From positions 7,858,142-7,922,141 of the forward strand of contig NC_069097.1 in the NCBI RefSeq assembly GCF_947172395.1: 64,000 nucleotides of DNA, written 5' to 3'. The position numbers and the translations under genes are program-made. This stretch comes from Bicyclus anynana (Eukaryota; Arthropoda; Insecta; Lepidoptera; Nymphalidae). The notes under the pieces are model-generated. The model was not told where the DNA came from, made no database searches, and worked only from the letters and a program-made list of their open reading frames with translations. Shown piece by piece: positions 1 through 10,979 of the stretch; positions within the stretch are counted from its first letter, which is position 1; the number at the start of each line of letters is the position of its first letter.

Positions 1-39
1 CACACTCACGCCACGTCAGTACCCGTGTGTGCGACATAC

Positions 40-176
40 CGTATTGCTTGGTGCGCACGGCTATAGGGGGTGTGGTGGCTCCTTCGCCGCGCTGAGACCT
101 CGCCGCCAGCCAGATGTAGTACAGGGTGTTCGGATATAAGCCGTTGAGGGTGTACGATTCCGTTATTGGTATCCGC
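40..176 (-). CDS. Lar: Lar exon, second half of FN3 domain 3
   Basis: 137-nt internal exon of the receptor tyrosine phosphatase Lar, a neuronal and epithelial cell-surface receptor acting in axon guidance and synapse formation. The acceptor is ACAG before 176 and the donor is GTATGT starting at 39. It reads RIPITESYTLNG..YPNTLYYIWLAARSQRGEG and ends ..VRTKQY, the back half of an FN3 domain (Y-x-L-x-x-L-x-P-x-T-x-Y pattern). The first base completes a Lys codon with the previous exon (AA|G) and the last base starts the next codon. The ARSQRGEGATTPP and RTKQY stretches match my memory of Drosophila Lar closely. It is the last Lar exon in the window; the next lies before position 1. Confidence 0.96.
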
Positions 177-1987
177 CTGTATGAGATAAAATTAATTATT
201 AAAAAAATCAACCAACCCGCCATATCCCCTCTCCTATGAGGGCTGGTACGCGGTAGTTAAAATAATGTATTTTTTTAACTCTTTAAAAGTTAGTCCTTGA
301 CTACAATCTCACATAAGGGTAAGTGATGATGCAATCTAAGATGAAAGCGGGCTAAATTGTTAGGAGGAGGATGAAAATCCACACCCCTGTCTTATTCTAC
401 ACACCATCGTATCGGTATGCCTTTGCCAGTAGGGTAACTATCCACAGCCGAAGCCTTCCACCAGCCAGATCTAAAACGATTAAGAAAAACTCAATCGGCC
501 CAGCCGGGGATCGAAAAAGCAAGCGTCTATAATAATGGTTTAACATTTACACTTGTTGCTACGAGTAAGATACTTGAGGCCAAAGTAGACTTTATTTTTT
601 CATGTTTATTTTTATTTTTTATTTCGTTTATTATTTGGACCACCAACTACGAGTAAATTATACTCGTGTGTCATATGTTTAGCAGTTCCTGTAAACAAAG
701 TGTATAATAAAATAAAGTTTCATACATTTAATATTATGATTTTAATTTTATTGATATTATTTTATTTAGAATAGAGTGAGTTGGTAAACGGATGGATCGA
801 TGCCTTTTTAGGAACTCCTCCTAGATCTTCTAGACAAGGTCACAGCTAGAGATTCCGATCTGTGCCAAATCTTAACAAATGATGAACTTATCAAAATATA
901 AATAAGCTTGATATACATAAATAAATATCTGTTACAAATGAAATAAAGAAGGAAATTAAGCTCAGCAGTTTTGTATTTCAAACTGATACTTTTTTATAAA
1001 AATAGTGTTTACGAAAATTAAAAAAAACGAAGTCCAAAAATTTACACCAATTAAAAATAAAATATCTTTATAGGTGAACCGATGTAAAACTTTTCTGTTT
1101 ATCCAAATCTTGTATTTACTTTAACCTTTAGAAAAGTTTATCCAGTTAATTAATCGTTGTTATTATAACGAGAAACCTCCAAATAACTTTTTTAACATTT
1201 CGTTACTTTCCCGAAAACTCCCACACTGTTATAAGTTAGGAGGAAAACCTACCTGTTCGGTAAAAGGTTTTATCAATAACAAAGTAGGTACAGTCTGGTA
1301 AAGTCATAAAGGTCAACAAATCTTAGAAAGCCTTAATATTGGTTTATTAGTTTGTAGTCTACATATTGGTTTATTAGTTTGTAGATTACGAATTCATACT
1401 ACTATCAAAATTCAGAGCAAAAGGAATTCTCAGTTAATTTAAACCTAGGCTAAATTAAACTGGCTACAGATAAATTAATTATTAACTAATTACATTCCTG
1501 TCTAAGATTAAATCTATTCAAAATATCTATGAATTCCTAATAATATTATAATTAACTTCTAAAATATTCGTCTATGTGCAATCGACGATGATATTTTGTA
1601 TTCTGTCTACATTCCGTGACTTGAGAGGTATCGGCGCCGATATAAACATGTATCTATATACTATATTAATACTTATATACATATAATGTACATATACACC
1701 CAGATACTGGGTGAAAAACACCCTTCATCGTCACACATATGTTCTCTAGTTGAGGGAATCATACCCACGGTAGAAAGCCCACTCCAGTGGCGAAGAATAG
1801 AACTTTGACGAAAGTAAAGGAAATTCATATCGCATGATACAAGCTCCGGTATGGCTCATACATCCATACATAATAATCATTCTAATAAAATTAATAAGTA
1901 TGTATGGATTTTTAAAAGGTAACCCAGCGGGAATCGGCCCGTATGAACTCTTCGCCGCTGGTGTACTCGTAGGTCTCGAAAACTTAC
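177..1987 (-). other. Lar intron between the FN3-3 exons (1811 bp)
   Basis: No coding sequence seen. It holds a truncated minus-strand SINE-A copy (281-525). A short direct duplication of about 22 bp (core TTGGTTTATTAGTTTGTAG) lies at about 1337 and 1363. The rest is AT-rich intron sequence in which I see nothing. Confidence 0.8.
281..525 (-). repeat. SINE-A copy, head truncated
   Basis: Same family as the full copies near 14.7, 32.7 and 37.2 kb: the block AAGTTAGYCCTTGACTAC, then the ..GATGATGCAATCTAAGATG.. block, through to CCCAGCCGGGGATCGAA. The tRNA-like head that should follow 525 is missing. The element is on the minus strand, so this is the body plus the 3' end. Confidence 0.8.
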
Positions 1988-2138
1988 TTTCTGTGGTGCT
2001 CCTTAGCGTACGTGTCGTTCCAGTACAACTCATACGACACGATATTGTCTCCGGCGTGCGCTGGTCTCTTCCAGTTGAGCGTGACCGACGTCTCCCCTGC
2101 TTCCACTGCCACTAAGTTAGATGGTTGGGACGGTACTC
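1988..2138 (-). CDS. Lar: Lar exon, first half of FN3 domain 3
   Basis: 151-nt exon with acceptor TTTAG before 2138 and donor GTAAGT from 1987. The translation starts VPSQPSNLVAVEAGETSVTL, passes the FN3 strand-B/C Trp (LNWKRP) and ends YELYWNDTYAKEHHR plus two bases of the next Lys codon. The first two bases complete a Gly codon begun in the previous exon. VPSQPSN and YELYWNDTYA are near-diagnostic for insect Lar. Several open frames on the opposite strand here are only shadows of this GC-richer exon. Confidence 0.97.
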
Positions 2139-2507
2139 CTAAATTTTACAAATAAATAAATTTGTAACAATTGCAAAATAAAGGTTTGGCTTTGTTAACA
2201 AAACAAGGAATTAGTTATTACTATATTAGTGATAAATGAAAAATTCAAAAGATTTTATAATAATTAATAAATAATGAGCATGAAGATTTATTGTATAAGA
2301 AACAATATATAAAAAGAAAATAACGTGATATTTTATCATATAAAAAACACAATTGTAACTTTTATAATATGAGACGAATATCTTAGCATTCCATGGATTC
2401 ACCGTGCGGGTGCCGGGTCCGTCGCGTGGTAGAGAGAAGAACTCCGAGCAGAGTCCTGAACTTGTGACTACAGGATGTAGGGTAAAGGAATACAACTTAT
2501 TAAATTA

Positions 2508-2697
2508 CTAGCTGACAACGCGTGGTTTCACCCGCGTGGTTCCCGTTGCCGTAGGAATACAGGGATAATATATAGCCTTCCTCGATAAATGCGCTATCTA
2601 ACACTGAAAGAATTTTTCAAATCGAACCAGTAGTTCCTGAGATTAGCGCGTACAATCAAACAAACAAACTCTTCAGCTTTATAATATTAGTATAGAT
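2508..2697 (+). mobile_element. Short non-autonomous element, CTAGCTGA..TATAGAT type
   Basis: Starts CTAGCTGAC, runs through a conserved body (TATATAGCC, CTCGATAAATG, AGTAGTTCCTGAGATTAGCG) and ends CTTCAGCTTTATAATATTAG plus TATAGAT. Related copies lie at 33.8, 49.0 and 53.5 kb. No clear target-site duplication and no terminal inverted repeats, which fits the non-autonomous Helitron-like elements common in Lepidoptera. The class is my inference. Confidence 0.7.
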
Positions 2698-3039
2698 ACG
2701 TAATCGAAACTGAATCTCGAGTCTAATTAATTTGTTGGGCGATTCAATTGGAAAATATATGCGGATTAGCATATGTCACTATATTTATTAGTATATTTTG
2801 CGATATGAGATGAGAGTTGTGGTTCAGGATCCGAAGAGCATATTTACAATTGATTATAATAGCTTCATCTTGATGAGACGCTCGACTCTACGAAAACTCT
2901 TGGTTCTGGTAGCTAACAGGGTTACTAGGTAATAAAAAGTTCTGTACCACGCAATTTGTAGGACACTGTAGCTTGTTAACTTTAACTCATAATTAAGCAT
3001 ATGTAAAAATAACAGTTGGTTTAATTATACGACTGTTAT

Positions 3040-3445
3040 ACTTGTATGTCAGCGGCTGCTCTAAATTCGGGCATCACGCTGAAACTACTGAATGAATTCA
3101 AATGAAACTTGGCGCGGTTTAAGACCATAATACGGAGAAGGTTAAAAGATACTTTGTATTGCGAAAATAAAATAAGAAGGGGGTGAAATAGGGGTTGAAA
3201 GTTTGTTTTTTTGTTTTGAGTTGCAGTTTTAAAAATTTGTTCATAAATCATAAAAAAAATACGAAATATAATGGGATTCAAAAATTTTTAAAATTTAAAC
3301 TCTTAGAGTTTGAATTTTAAAAATTTTTGAATCCCAAGCCCTATTACACTTTCAAGCCCTATTACACCACTTTAAGTGGTGTAATAGGGCTTGAAAGTTT
3401 ACATTGATTTCCACGCTGACGAAATCGCGGGCGTCCTCTAGTAGT
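3040..3445 (-). mobile_element. Interspersed element, CTAG..CGACTTCGTC type, with inserted palindromes
   Basis: The 3' border (plus strand) reads ACGAAATCGCGGGCGTCCTCTAG, the reverse of the CTAGnGGACGCCnGCGACTTCGT head seen in copies at 15.1, 35.3, 39.1 and 60.3 kb. The body (GGGGTGAAATAGGGGTTG, CATAAATCATAAAAAAAATA) resembles the 60.2 kb copy. The palindromes at 3273-3397 lie inside it and look like a later insertion or rearrangement. Confidence 0.6.
3273..3397. repeat. Two adjacent palindromes
   Basis: 3273-3335 is a near-perfect palindrome: GGGATTCAAAAATTTTT at the left returns as AAAAATTTTTGAATCCC at the right, around a centre CTCTTAGAG. 3349-3397 is a second one with 24-nt arms and a single central base: CTTTCAAGCCCTATTACACC returns as GGTGTAATAGGGCTTGAAAG. 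Both could form long hairpins in DNA or in the Lar pre-mRNA. Confidence 0.9.
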
Positions 3446-3501
3446 TGATAAGTGGGAGAAATTTTAATAGCAATGTGTTGTTTATAAGAGTAAGTTGTAA
3501 C

Positions 3502-3631
3502 CTTGTTGTGTTTTGACTTGCACGGGCGCAGATATGGGGCCGGGGCCCACTGACGTGAAGGCCTGCACCCGTATCGTGTACACGGTGTGCGGGGTCAGCT
3601 CGCTGATGGTGGTCAGGTGGTTGTTGTCCAT
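3502..3631 (-). CDS. Lar: Lar exon, second half of FN3 domain 2
   Basis: 130-nt exon in codon phase 0, acceptor GTCAG before 3631, donor GTTACA from 3501. It encodes MDNNHLTTISELTPHTVY followed by TIRVQAFTSVGPGPISAP and VQVKTQQ plus one base of a Gly codon. The L-x-P-x-T-x-Y and GPGP turns are typical of an FN3 F-G region. It joins in frame to the 63-nt exon upstream (..HSQM) and to VPSQPSN downstream. The two consecutive Met codons at the upstream junction are both real by the splice sites; Drosophila Lar, as I remember it, has Met-Val there. Confidence 0.96.
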
Positions 3632-3679
3632 CTGACGTGGGGACAAGCAAGTTATTACCTATTCTATTATTCGTTCAAG

Positions 3680-3838
3680 TTCGTTGATGACACTCCCATG
3701 ACATGCGGGCGACGCGGGGAGAAAATGCGCGGGTGTGAAATCGTGCGTACGGGGAAATGAAGTACATCCGTCGTGGGGTTTTCATGCATCGCTACACGCC
3801 CTTGACCCGCGCGGACCATCGGGAGTGTTACGAACGAA
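3680..3838. mobile_element. Short TIR element (MITE), copy 1
   Basis: Left end TTCGTTGATGACACTCCCAT; the right end read backwards is TTCGTTCGTAACACTCCCGA, an imperfect inverted repeat. The inside is GC-rich (GCGGGCGACGCGGGG, GACCCGCGCGG). A second copy in the opposite orientation lies at 13445-13570 and shares both ends but has a different and shorter middle. Superfamily not assigned. Confidence 0.75.
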
Positions 3839-4005
3839 CTTGCCAAGCTATAATAAGAGAAACATACACTTGTCCAGATTTAAGCATTATACACTGCCAT
3901 AGTGCTACAGGTAAGGCAATGGGATGTGTGGCATAATTAAATAAAAAACGTTTTTTCTTTCTTTCTTAAGTATATAAAAAATAATATCGTACCGATGTCC
4001 TTTCT

Positions 4006-4070
4006 ATTGATCGGTTTGAAGGCGGTGGCAAAAAAAAACAAAATAAAAACCGATCTTCAAACCGATCAAT
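4006..4070. repeat. Foldback with 16-nt perfect arms
   Basis: ATTGATCGGTTTGAAG at 4006-4021 is repeated inverted as CTTCAAACCGATCAAT at 4055-4070, separated by a 33-nt A-rich loop. Probably the relic of a small palindromic element. Confidence 0.85.
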
Positions 4071-4463
4071 GTTATTTTTCGCTTTTTAGAGTAATGCATC
4101 TTTAAAGTCGGTTAAATTTTTTTGTTATTTATTTCTCTGTTTTTCGTGTGTCCTAGCATAAGTGACCATAAACGCCACAGTATGGGCTATTTCGTTCATT
4201 TATTTAAGTTATTTGGATTTTAACACAAAATTACAAAACCGAATTTCATGAAAGTTAAATAGGACCAATCTGGAAGTATATCTTTTAAACAAAAACAAAA
4301 TCGAAATTGATTAATAAATGACGAGGTTACGAGGTAACAAACATAGAAGAACATACGCGTCCAATTGAAAATCTCCATTTTTTTGTATACTTCTTAAGTC
4401 TTACGAGTACGTTTCTTGAGTAACTATATCGTTTCGAGATTAATATTACTAATAACGACTTAC

Positions 4464-4526
4464 CATTTGCGAGTGCCACGATTGCAGTGACTGAGATGGA
4501 TCGGACGTATAATAAATTTTGTATCC
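4464..4526 (-). CDS. Lar: Lar exon, middle of FN3 domain 2 (63-nt small exon)
   Basis: 63-nt exon, exactly 21 codons, with acceptor TTCAG before 4526 and donor GTAAGT from 4463. It encodes GYKIYYTSDPSQSLQSWHSQ plus a final Met. It is too short to appear as a stand-alone open frame, but it fits between ..NGQVT and MDNN.. in phase 0 on both sides, and GYK-x-YYT matches the FN3 C' strand of insect Lar. Because it is a multiple of three, skipping it would keep the frame but remove the middle of the domain. Confidence 0.94.
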
Positions 4527-5425
4527 CTGAAACAAAACAAATTACTTTACTAAGAATATTTTTTAAATGATCGAGCCTATTTAAAGTTTAATTTTATCTG
4601 TCCTTGGTGTAAGACTAGACCTGACAACATAACATATACAAAAGTCTTCGAGCAGTGCATGTTGACAGTGATGACCTATGGTTCCGAGACTTGGTCTCTA
4701 ACTATGGGCCTCATAAGAAGGTTTAGAGTCACACAGAGGGCGATGGAACGAGCTATGTTTGGAGTATCTCTACGTGATCGAATCAGAAATGAGGAGATCT
4801 GCAGAAGAACCAAAGTCACCGACATATCTCAACGGAATCGCGAAGCTGAAGTGGCAATGGCCACTTAGATCAAAGAGCCGATGGACGTTGGGTTCCCAAG
4901 CTGCAGTGGCAACCCCGCACTAGAAAGCGCAGTGGTTGACTTTCCACTAGGTGGCGACATCAAGCGAGTCCCAGGGATTCATTGTATAGGCGGCTCTGGG
5001 TCGTGATGTTTGAAAGTCTTTACAAATGGCGACGTTCTGCAGTGGACGTCCAACCGGCTGATATGATGATGATTGGTCTAAGATCCAGCATTAGACATAT
5101 ATACCAACTCTCATCTGTTATTTTTTAGTAATAAGAAATAAATGATAAATAATATTCACTGTGGCACATTGCAAATAGGTTGTTGGTACGGATCTTTTCT
5201 TTCTTTTTGCCACGAATCAACTTGCATAGATTTAGCGAGCAATGCCAATTGCTCGCGATGGGCATCCCTTTTTAAACATTCCTCAATTCAATTGTCTTTA
5301 TGATGTGAAAATGAATTTAGTTTAATTTACAATTAGTTTTATCGAAAAAACATTTACGTTTAAAATAATTTTCATAAACTTTTGAAATCTACAATTATCT
5401 GAAAATCATAAATTAAAGAACTTAC
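4527..5425 (-). other. Lar intron (899 bp)
   Basis: Mostly filled by a truncated plus-strand RTE LINE 3' part (about 4625-5078). The rest is AT-rich sequence in which I see nothing. Confidence 0.8.
4625..5078 (+). pseudogene. RTE-type LINE, degenerate 3' part
   Basis: The translation shows the C-terminal region of RTE ORF2: VMTYGSETWSL, then RFRVTQRAMERAMFGVSLRD and TKVTDIS. After a stop at 4868 the conserved tail continues in broken frames (..GGDIKRVPGIH.., ..WRRSAVDVQPAD..) and ends in a short (TGATGATGAT) tail, as RTE elements do. It is truncated at its 5' side and inserted antisense to Lar. Related pieces lie at 44.2 and 48.7 kb. Confidence 0.8.
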
Positions 5426-5526
5426 AGTTACTTGTCCGTTAGGCGTTTCAGGTTCATCCCATTGAATCACCATAGTGCTAGAACTTAATGGACGAACTTG
5501 AACATTTCTAGGCGCTGAACCGGGTC
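5426..5526 (-). CDS. Lar: Lar exon, first half of FN3 domain 2
   Basis: 101-nt exon with acceptor TTTCAG before 5526 and donor GTAAGT from 5425. The first two bases complete a Gly codon; it then reads PGSAPRNVQVRPLSSSTMVI, QWDEPETPNGQVT. The P-x-x-V-x-V start and the QW of strand C mark the beginning of an FN3 domain. It joins ..TTGETG of FN3-1 to GYKIYY of the next exon in frame. Confidence 0.96.
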
Positions 5527-7070
5527 CTGAAAGAAAATTAAATTTAAATCACTGAGCACTTTACTACTAAATAAACAAAAGAAAGTTCCTACATAGGTGT
5601 GAAACGGTCTTAATCATAATTTATTCTGATATCTAGGTAAAAAAAAAAACCAATGTATATTTAGATATTAAACAAAGCATCTGCTTGCAGATTATGATGA
5701 GATTATGAATATTTAAAATCACACGTTTAAAATTATATACATGTATAAAATAGATAGATAATTTACTTCTAACAATAAATATTTTCTGGCTTCTAAGAAT
5801 GAAGAAAATAAACGTGGGTGATTTCTTGGAGTTAACTGTACTATTAGTAAATTGTAAAATTAAACCTAAATTTAGTATCGCTTTTTAAATCCGAACAAAT
5901 GCTTAGACAATATAAATAATAATATCTATAATGACCCATGACATAAAGCGAGACGAAACAAAAACGACCAACAAAAAAAAATAGCTTTGTATATTTTGTT
6001 CTATGTCATTATTTATTGTCTACATGAAAGACAAACACGCAATAAAAATTCTATCCTCATAATTGAAATGGGGCGAGCACAAATAAAACAAGCATCGGTT
6101 TGTATGCCGTCCCTTTGTACAATATTTGATACGGAATTTAAAAGGCCGTCATAATAATTATAATAACGCTCGAAACAGCGCAATATCGAATTAAGTCGGG
6201 GTCCGTTTCGTCTCAATTAAATGCGTTCACAATGGAAACACAATAACAACGAAAAATGGGACAATAACGGAACACAAAGATCTCCTTAAAAGTATTTGTA
6301 ATCGTCTTTGGGACTCGAAAAACGGAGCGTCACCCGATGAAATCCCCGTCGATGTTTATAATACTTAGTGGGAGCGAAACAATATAAGTTGGGAGAGTGG
6401 TGTAATATTAAAACGCTATAATCTCGTTGAGGCCTGAACTCGGGTCGGTGGCTCAAAAACTTTCCTTTATTCGAAATGTAAAGGAAAATTCCAAAGAAGG
6501 TATAAAAAAAGCAGTGGGAACAATTTTATTTGCCTGTAGCGACGTTTTCATTACCATCTCATCAGGCGCCATTTTTATTGTCTGTCTTGTGACACCGCGG
6601 TAATTCAAAGCGGGACAAGTCAAATTTAATAATTTAACGTCACTGAAATTGGACGTGATAGCTTCTTGACGAAATTACGAGCGCGTTAGACGTTCAGAAT
6701 TATATTGTTTACGATTCCTTAATATCTGCTTATTGTTTTGGTTATGTCGCTTTCTTTATCCTTAGTTTGGATATGATTGTTACGCCTAAATACAAAATCT
6801 TTACAAATCCAAATGAATCGGTCTTTGCGTTATATCTCAGGAACAGTTGAAGATAATGTATTTAATTTACTTCAATGTGCATATGTTTATTGCAGTTTGC
6901 AGAGATTATATTGCGACAGTATAAAAAAATCATCAAAATGTTATGTAAAAATCACAAAATATTGACGGAACATTAAAGTAAAGAATTTTTAAAGTAATTG
7001 TGACTTATATTCGTACTACAAACTAATAAATGAACCTTCAATGAACAATCAATATAAATGTTATTGCAGC

Positions 7071-7275
7071 ATCGTCATCAACCCATATTCGGCTCACTGC
7101 TGAGCTCGAGTCTCCTCTCAGAATGAGAGGGGTTAGGCCAATAGTCCACCACGCTGGCCCAATGCGGATTGGCAGACTTCACACACGCAGAGAATGAAGA
7201 TAATTCTCTGGTATGCAGGTTTCCTCACGATGTTTTCCTTCACCGATAACCCGAAGGTACAATATCACTAATTTG
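7071..7275 (-). repeat. SINE-B copy, 5' truncated
   Basis: Carries the reversed SINE-B 3' half (CAACCCATATTCGGCTCACT, CCACCACGCTGGCCCAATGC, CACACACGCAGAGAATG, CTCACGATGTTTTCCTTCAC). The tRNA-like head is absent. Confidence 0.85.
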
Positions 7276-8566
7276 TGTCAGTCACTAACCCGAACCCTAA
7301 TCCTAAAAGGGTCACATTGCAGCATGCCGTAATAATATTTTATTTATTATAATAAATTGAGACTTAAATTGAGAATTGCTTAAAAAAACAAAAAATGTTA
7401 TGATCTCAATAACTTAGAAATTATTGACGTGCTGTCCTGATAATAGGCGTTAATAGGCTGGCATTAATAATCCTGTTAATAGGCTCTGTGTATACTTACT
7501 TGCACCTCCATATAGGGAATCCACTGTAAGGGTGAGAGGGAAAACAGTATTAGTAAATGAAAAAGAGAAAAGAGCACACAATCTATGGACACTCATCACA
7601 CGGTGCGTTAGCAGAAACAGTTAGAGTCGTGATAGGCTCTGTTCACATGGCATTACGCGTTTTACTTCGATATGTATCTATTTAAAACAATAACATTGAC
7701 AACTCTAAAAAATTGTCTATAATTTTTTTTCTGCCTAGCCATGGACAAGGAGAAATTTAGAAAGCTGATCGCCGACATTCATTAATGGAGAAGCACATAA
7801 AGAAGATGATAAAATGTTACCAGAAACAGTATCATTCACTGGAATAATCAAAATAATAAATAATCGAATAAAAAATGAAAAACTTAACGTATTAAAATTA
7901 ACTTTGTGAGTAAGTGCGAATTTCATTATAGTCTGATCATAAATAACACCTATGAGTAAATTGGGAGGTCCACAAACACTTTGTGTGGAGTTTGGTGCTT
8001 AATTTGCTAGTGATTTTCTTTCGCAACATGGCGCATTCACATGAACTGTCATAAAGGGTGTCATACAGAGTTAGTCATAATGAACACAACACAACACAAC
8101 CACATGCGACCACTGGGCCTCTCAACTCAATGATGTAGTCCTTATGTGTTCCAGCAATAGGTAGTGTCACTTAAGTTTGTACCAATTTAATATCAATAGA
8201 TAAATCAGGTATTAGTTCATCCCCACCCCCCCATCGCTGTAAGAAACATGCAGTATATGACCATGTGAACCTAGCCAATTTAAAGAGCGTCTACACTAAA
8301 GACTAAATGACCAGCCGACAGTCAGGAACCGCCCGAGCTAATCAAAGCTGGAATAGATTCGGACTGCGTAAAGTAAAATTTCCGTACCGTATTTTTTTAG
8401 TAAAAAATTGCCTCGTCATTTTTAAATATTACAAATATTCTCATTTCCATTCAAATAGTCGAAAAAGACTCAAAATTGAAAAAAAATCAGAATTCATTTT
8501 ATTTCAAGTAGGCTTAGTTTATAAGCACTTTTGAAACGTCAAGTTTGAATATTTCTAAAATACTGT

Positions 8567-8650
8567 GTTAGTGGGTACGGCAATAGCCCAGCGGGCGGGG
8601 ATCGAACCGTGACCTTTCGGTAATGAGTCTGGCCCTTTACCTATTGAGGA
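8567..8650 (-). repeat. SINE-C copy, tRNA-like head only
   Basis: Read on the minus strand: CCTCAATAGGTAAAGGG.., then GGTCACGGTTCGATCCCC (pol III B box GGTTCGATCCC), then GCCCGCTGGGCTATTGCCGT. The same layout is found in the fuller copy at 28866-29047. Confidence 0.7.
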
Positions 8651-10572
8651 TTAATTAAATATTTATTAAATAGTTTATGATTTTGTTTACTTTAATTAAA
8701 ATTAGATCAACACAAACTTAAGTCAATAAGTGCTTTAATAACCTCAACAATTGCATGCTTTTTAAACAACAGAATATGTTTTTTGTAAAATATCATTATA
8801 CAAATTTCTGATTCTGATTATAAAACATTTCATGAGTTCTTAACTCAAGATGGACAATTTATCTAATATAAATATAATAATTTCAATGCCATAACCATCA
8901 GCTGATCAAAAGTCTGTAGTCTATGGGAGCCCTTATATTATACACTGAACGTCGTCATAACAAAAGAATGGTGCATGAATAGAGAAATAAAAAATGCGCA
9001 CTACCTCTAAACTCTACGTTAAACGAAAAGAAAATAAAAATAAATGTGCAAAAGAAATAAATAAACCCATTTCAAAAATCCATTCAGAAGCAAACTTACA
9101 CGAAGCAGCGGCGATTGTAGTAACGTCGCGTTTTTAAATGCGTTCGCATGAAAAGACGATCAAAAAGAACCTTAGAATAAATGCTGGTCGCACATTACAC
9201 ACGCGAGATCCGCAAGCGCCGAACACCGCGCATTTTTCAATAATGTTACGGGGATTTTCATAAAGCTGACATAAGCAAATGGACTGGCTAATGGAATTGC
9301 TGGCTGGCACGAATCTTTTTATCTTAGTGATATTGTTTTTGAATTTATAGGTCGTGAGAGTTCGTTTGCATTTGCAAATACCAAGTTATGCACGAACAAT
9401 GTCAAGATTCCGTAATTTCCAATTGTTAACCAAACAGTTGATGGTACAAGCGTCGATTAAGTTAAAGAATCTTGGTGGTTTTCACCAGAACATACAACAA
9501 CAAATGTTAGTCTTAAGCCTATGGAGGAGCTAAAGTAAGCTAAGTTGAAATGCTCAGTCCGCATCTGCGCTGCCACAATACATATATTTTACTTAAACGC
9601 AGATCATTTCTACGATACCAAATTTTTCATCCAAAAAATTTGTTGAAATAGTAGTGCATTGGAAAAGCCTAAACTCGAATAAAATACTAAAAATATATGT
9701 CCATTAACGATGAATAGAATATTAATAATATGGTTACGGGGTCATCAAGTGCATAATTTTAAAATAATAATCGATGCGTGTTGATTACGCATTTAGAATG
9801 TACATCAGATGTATTGGAAAGTGCACTAAGTTACTTTCGTTGCGTTAACCCTTGTTTGTAATGTACGACCAACTTAAAGGAACCAGCGTAAGGAAACTAA
9901 AACCTATTTACCGAATTGTAAGCAAGAAAAACAATCACTGATAAATAATCTCGCAACCGTAAGCGATATAAGAGAATCAAATGTTAACAAGCGAATGATC
10001 ATGAAGAAATGAGTAAAAATTATTCTTATATATTAGATTGTTTAGAACAATTTAATCAAAGAAATGGTGTACGGAATAACATCAGATTCTAATCAAATTA
10101 AATTTAATAACATTAATGAGAATTCTATAAGTATACAAACTACATTACACAAAAAAAAGAAACACTTTATGTACGGTAACATATTATAATAATTTTAATC
10201 ATAGAGCTTTAGATACTAACAATTTAATAGATTTTTAATGTTAGTTTAACTAATAAAACTAGTTATCCGTGTTAGACGAGACATAAAGAAAGTTATTTCG
10301 TATCAATATAAAAGATATATTCAGTTTAGATAACATGTTTTAAGGTTTTGTTACATGCACACTTTGTGATGCTATATTTTTTTAAATTAAAATGGCATAA
10401 AATTATTTTTTGAGACTTTTAAAAAGTAAAACATGACAAAATCAAAATATAAATGTTTAAGTTAGTATTTATGAATTATTTTATAATTATTCATCATTCT
10501 ATTATTATTTAACAAAATGAAAAACACAGAAATTTCGTGTTTTTTAGTAAATTATAAATGTTGTTCAAATTT

Positions 10573-10935
10573 ACGTGAGTTGCGTACATTATTTTACAAC
10601 TCACGATGTTTTGGAGTATGTAAAAAGTTCATAATATATTACATATAACCTAAATAAGGTTTATGGTAAATTCATTTATAAGTGAGTTGTATACGTTATT
10701 TTACAACTCACGACGTTATGAAGTAGGTAAATAGTTTATAATTAAATAATTTATTTAATTCTAGACACTGATTATAATAATGTAAGTTCAACAATACATG
10801 AGTTTTACACATTTTTGTATATCTCACGATGTTTTGGAGTAGGTAAATACGTTGTTTACATTCTATTCAATTATAAATGTAAGTTCAATAATTCGTGAGT
10901 TGTACACATTTATTTATAACTCACGTCGTTTTGGA
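10573..10935. repeat. Four-unit hairpin array next to an exon donor
   Basis: Four diverged units of about 97-118 bp, starting near 10574, 10681, 10798 and 10894. Each carries an inverted pair such as GTGAGTTG..CAACTCAC (10575-10582 with 10597-10604; 10682-10689 with 10704-10711) followed by a shared tail like GATGTTTTGGAGTAGGTAAA. In the Lar pre-mRNA the array begins about 45 nt downstream of the donor of the FN3-1 exon ending at 10980. Unit 3 has a weakened stem. Spacers are not unique and there is no leader, so it is not a CRISPR array. Confidence 0.85.
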
Positions 10936-10979
10936 ATAAATACATTATATTCTACTATGTTCTAAACAAAGCTACATAC

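Larger units (their letters stand above)
2139..3501 (-). other. Lar intron (1363 bp)
   Basis: No exon seen. It contains a short CTAGCTGA-type interspersed element (2508-2697), a fragment related to the foldback at 47.0 kb (about 2820-2990), and a second interspersed element on the minus strand (about 3040-3445) that carries two adjacent palindromes. Confidence 0.8.
3632..4463 (-). other. Lar intron (832 bp)
   Basis: Contains a short terminal-inverted-repeat MITE (3680-3838) and a foldback with 16-nt arms (4006-4070). No exon seen. Confidence 0.8.
5527..10979 (-). other. Lar intron (5453 bp)
   Basis: No exon seen. It holds a truncated SINE-B (7071-7275), the head of a SINE-C (8567-8650) and a four-unit hairpin array next to the exon at 10980 (10573-10935). 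A fragment at about 8505-8545 (..GGCTTAGTTTATAAGCAC..) belongs to the LINE 3'-end family seen at 51.1 kb, reversed. The remainder is AT-rich and featureless to me. Confidence 0.75.

Noticed and set aside
1834..2115. 93-codon plus-strand open frame
   Set aside because: Antisense shadow of the Lar FN3-3 exon at 1988-2138.
10573..10935. Possible CRISPR-like array
   Set aside because: Units are diverged stem-loops with similar rather than unique intervening sequence, in an animal intron.
5527..10979. A missed phase-neutral Lar exon in this intron
   Set aside because: I looked for FN3-like residues with AG/GT borders and found none, and the joined protein is already continuous. A tiny regulated exon cannot be ruled out by eye.
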